This document shows positions 62,226 to 64,000 of a stretch of 64,000 nt of DNA, one piece after another. Below the pieces are notes generated by a model, which searched no databases, was not told where the DNA came from, and was given only the letters and a program-made list of their open reading frames with translations. The stretch is from Luteolibacter rhizosphaerae. Lineage in GTDB: Bacteria; Verrucomicrobiota; Verrucomicrobiia; Verrucomicrobiales; Akkermansiaceae. The position numbers were made by a program, and so were the translations under genes. Position 1 is the stretch's first letter; each line of letters begins with the position of its first letter. The stretch spans positions 310,001-374,000 of the forward strand of contig NZ_JAPDDR010000002.1 in assembly GCF_025950095.1 (NCBI RefSeq), written 5' to 3'.

Positions 62226-62380
62226 GGAAGGGATGAATGACGAATGCGGAATTTCCGAATGACGAATGGCGTGTGAGAAGAAGGTGTGGCTGGGGTTTGA
62301 GTGCTCCTCCCCTTACTCAACACTTCATTCGGCATTCGGGAATTGGTCATTCGGCATTGGTTGTCGCGGCGAAGCATATC
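62226..62380. repeat. repeat-filled gap between urate oxidase and xdhC
   Basis: About 155 nt. It holds ATGAATGACGAATGCGGAAT (62233-62252) and further ATGACGAATG copies, and an inverted group ATTCGGCATTCGG (62328-62340) plus CATTCGGCATTGG. Together they can form a long imperfect stem. The same family lies in frame in allB. Confidence 0.7.
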
Positions 62381-63226
62381 CTAGCGCGTGATCACGGCTT
62401 CGATCTCGCCGTGGGGTTCGTCGGTGGGGAGGAGGACGGCCTTCTGGCCGGGGCGGCCGAGCTTGGTGAGGTCGAGGCCGAGGAAGTGGACGTTTGGCAT
62501 CTTGAGCTCGATGCGGGAGAGCGAGGGGGCGCGGTCGATGGCCAGCGCTCCGATCTCGTAGAGCGTGCGCTGGACGGAGGGGCTGTAGGTGGTGGCGAAG
62601 ATCTCGTGGGCGGCAGTGAGGACGGCGTCATCGGCACTGCAGAAGTCGGTGGCGGTGGGATCGAAGGTCCACTCCGCGGTGAGGCGGGTGGCGAAGACGC
62701 GGTCGTTCGTGGGCGGCAGGGTAGTGAGCTCGCAGAGGTTGTAGCCTTCGAATCCGGATTGCGTGGTCTTCATCACCAGGTGGCCGCGGATGCCGGAACT
62801 GAGGAGCGGCGCTTGCCCGCGGGTGAAGGAGCCGCGGGAGAATGGTTCGCCATTCGCGGCATGGGTGAAGGAGTGCGGGTGCGGCTGGCCGCCGATGAGC
62901 ATGCGTTCCCATTTCCGCTCGCGCAGCTCGACCTCCACTCCGGCGAGGTGCGGATACTTGCCGAGGAAGTGCTCGCCGATGACCTCGGCGAAAGTGGTCC
63001 GGCAGGTTTCCAGATGATCGTGGGCGAGGAAATGGACCGTATTCTTCACCGTGTCCGTGGGGACGATCGAGCTGTTGTCATCGCTCAGGTAGGAGCCATC
63101 GAGCTCGCCCTGCAGGAGGACATCGGCCTCCAGTTCGCAGACCTCGTGACGGGTGTCATCGTGGCGGATGACTTTCATCACGCGGACACGGAACTTGCCG
63201 TAACGGTTGGATTCGAGCGTTGCCAC
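62381..63226 (-). CDS. urate oxidase (factor-independent urate hydroxylase)
   Basis: A 281-residue cofactor-free uricase that makes 5-hydroxyisourate and H2O2 from urate. The N-terminus has RYGKFRVRVMKV with the catalytic lysine, DNSSIVPTDTVKNTVH with the catalytic threonine, FSRGSFTRGQ, SGFEGYNLCELTTLPPTNDR cut at TTLPPTNDR followed by VFATRLTAEW, and the C-terminal LPTDEPHGEIEAV. The start is a GTG at 63226. It is divergent from uraD with 31 nt between starts, so one control region serves both. Confidence 0.93.
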   Translation of the reverse strand: MATLESNRYGKFRVRVMKVIRHDDTRHEVCELEADVLLQGELDGSYLSDDNSSIVPTDTVKNTVHFLAHDHLETCRTTFAEVIGEHFLGKYPHLAGVEVELRERKWERMLIGGQPHPHSFTHAANGEPFSRGSFTRGQAPLLSSGIRGHLVMKTTQSGFEGYNLCELTTLPPTNDRVFATRLTAEWTFDPTATDFCSADDAVLTAAHEIFATTYSPSVQRTLYEIGALAIDRAPSLSRIELKMPNVHFLGLDLTKLGRPGQKAVLLPTDEPHGEIEAVITR

Positions 63227-63257
63227 GGTTAGAGACAGTTGGGAAGGTTCAGGAGCA

Positions 63258-63773
63258 ATGGAAAGGCTATCGATCAGCGCGCTGAATGCGATGGAGAAAG
63301 AGGAATTCGTCGGGCATGTCGGCGGGGTCTACGAGCACTCCGCCTGGGTAGCCGATCGTGTGGCTGAGCAAAGGCCGTTCCAAGACCGCGCCCAGCTGAT
63401 CTCGGCGATGCGGCTGGTGGTGGAGACGGCAACCGATTGGAGGAAGCTGGAGCTGATCCGCGCGCACCCGGATCTGGCGGGAAAGCTGGCGCGGGCCGGG
63501 GGGCTGGGTGCGGAGTCCGCGCGCGAGCAGGCCGGGCTGGGGCTGGACCGCCTGAGCGACGATGAATTCGCGCGCTTCACCGACCTGAATACCCGCTACC
63601 GCGAGCGCTTCGGCTTTCCCTTCGTGATCTGCGTGCGCCTCACCGATAAGCCGGGGATCCTGCAATCCTTCGAGGCGCGGCTGGAGCATGGCGAGCGGGA
63701 GGAGATCGGCGAGGCGCTACGGCAGATCCATCACATCGCCCGGCTGCGGCTGGGCGATGCCGTGGAGGAGTAG
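63258..63773 (+). CDS. uraD: OHCU decarboxylase
   Basis: A 171-residue 2-oxo-4-hydroxy-4-carboxy-5-ureidoimidazoline decarboxylase, giving S-allantoin. The first helix is SALNAMEKEEFVGHVGGVYEHS; the catalytic histidine is in LIRAHPDLAGK (about residue 75), and GFPFVICVRLTDK is the last conserved block. The ATG at 63258 has AGGAG 3 nt upstream. It completes the urate-to-allantoin steps with uricase and uraH. It lies divergent to uricase. Confidence 0.93.
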   Translation: MERLSISALNAMEKEEFVGHVGGVYEHSAWVADRVAEQRPFQDRAQLISAMRLVVETATDWRKLELIRAHPDLAGKLARAGGLGAESAREQAGLGLDRLSDDEFARFTDLNTRYRERFGFPFVICVRLTDKPGILQSFEARLEHGEREEIGEALRQIHHIARLRLGDAVEE

Positions 63774-63868
63774 GCCCCTACACGGCTGTGCGGGGAGATC
63801 ACGGAAACGCGTACTTGATCTCTGCGTGATATCCCGTATTCTACGGTTCGCTGACCCCTCCCCCCCCC

Positions 63869-64000
63869 ATGAAAAGACGCATCTGTCTCGCATGGTTCGG
63901 CGATCTTGAATCGTCGGACTCTCTCTCCCGCAATAGGGCTACAAGCCCACGTGCCGCCGGTGCCGTGGCGCCGGAGCCAACCACGGCGCTGCCGAAGAGC
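63869..64000 (+). CDS. possible partial gene at the right edge
   Basis: An open frame of 44 codons from the ATG at 63869 to the window end (MKRRICLAWFGDLESSD...). A run of nine C directly precedes the ATG. A weak promoter pair (TTGATC at 63815, TATTCT at 63837, 16-bp spacing) lies upstream. No family is recognised, and no signal or domain is clear, so it may not be a gene. Confidence 0.25.
   Translation, partial: MKRRICLAWFGDLESSDSLSRNRATSPRAAGAVAPEPTTALPKS

Overview
The window is about 64 kb of high-GC chromosome from a free-living heterotroph, most likely a verrucomicrobial lineage close to Luteolibacter or Haloferula. This placement is an inference. It rests on two DUF5069 proteins, a Tat-exported Gfo/Idh/MocA oxidoreductase next to a DUF6807 (PmoA-like) protein, and a large secreted beta-strand protein with a DPDHDGISN-type C-terminus.

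Layout. 0-12.8 kb: gltX (5' part), DUF1003 and HAD proteins, a sugar-type oxidoreductase pair, a sigma/anti-sigma pair, an MFS carrier, ilvC, a secreted repeat protein and a thioredoxin-like protein. 13-19.7 kb: a two-gene unit of an M48-type metallopeptidase and an 1822-residue DUF4011 superfamily 1 helicase carrying a kinase-like remnant, a nuclease-like domain and a WGR domain, which is a candidate defence module. 19.8-27.8 kb: a TetR-controlled SDR plus RND efflux operon with four copies of one operator. 27.9-33.4 kb: ohr, then a tightly packed operon (ring-cleaving dioxygenase, esterase, phosphatase, RpiB, thioesterase, LRR-kinase, DUF5069). 33.4-36.9 kb: methyltransferase, MFS, thioredoxin, TetR and a small lipoprotein. 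36.9-40.2 kb: an accessory stretch with a dead IS1-like transposase and an orphan HEPN-motif protein. 40.3-46.4 kb: typA, three hypothetical proteins, tRNA-Val and an Hsp70.

46.65-50.3 kb: a low-GC island, the most interesting part of the window. Three plus-strand genes (membrane protein, a protein resembling the helical domain of 5-hmdU DNA kinases, a thymidylate-synthase-like enzyme) converge on two minus-strand genes (an Nmad2 nucleotide-modification-associated protein and a ThsB/MTH538-like TIR protein). The two 3' ends overlap by 30 bp. I read this as one nucleotide- or base-modification conflict system with a TIR effector.

50.4-63.8 kb: a complete purine-to-glyoxylate cluster: fused xanthine dehydrogenase, XdhC, urate oxidase, UraH, UraD, allantoinase, allantoate amidohydrolase, ureidoglycine aminohydrolase and ureidoglycolate amidohydrolase. 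This is the plant-type route that releases all four nitrogens as ammonia. A lower-GC HEPN-motif gene sits inside it. Families of short dispersed repeats fill the gaps between 43.8 and 62.4 kb. Some are translated in frame inside the allantoate amidohydrolase and the allantoinase.

By eye, the plus strand is C-rich on the left and G-rich from about 42 kb to 63 kb whichever strand the genes are on, which looks like a replication-strand switch or an inversion boundary.
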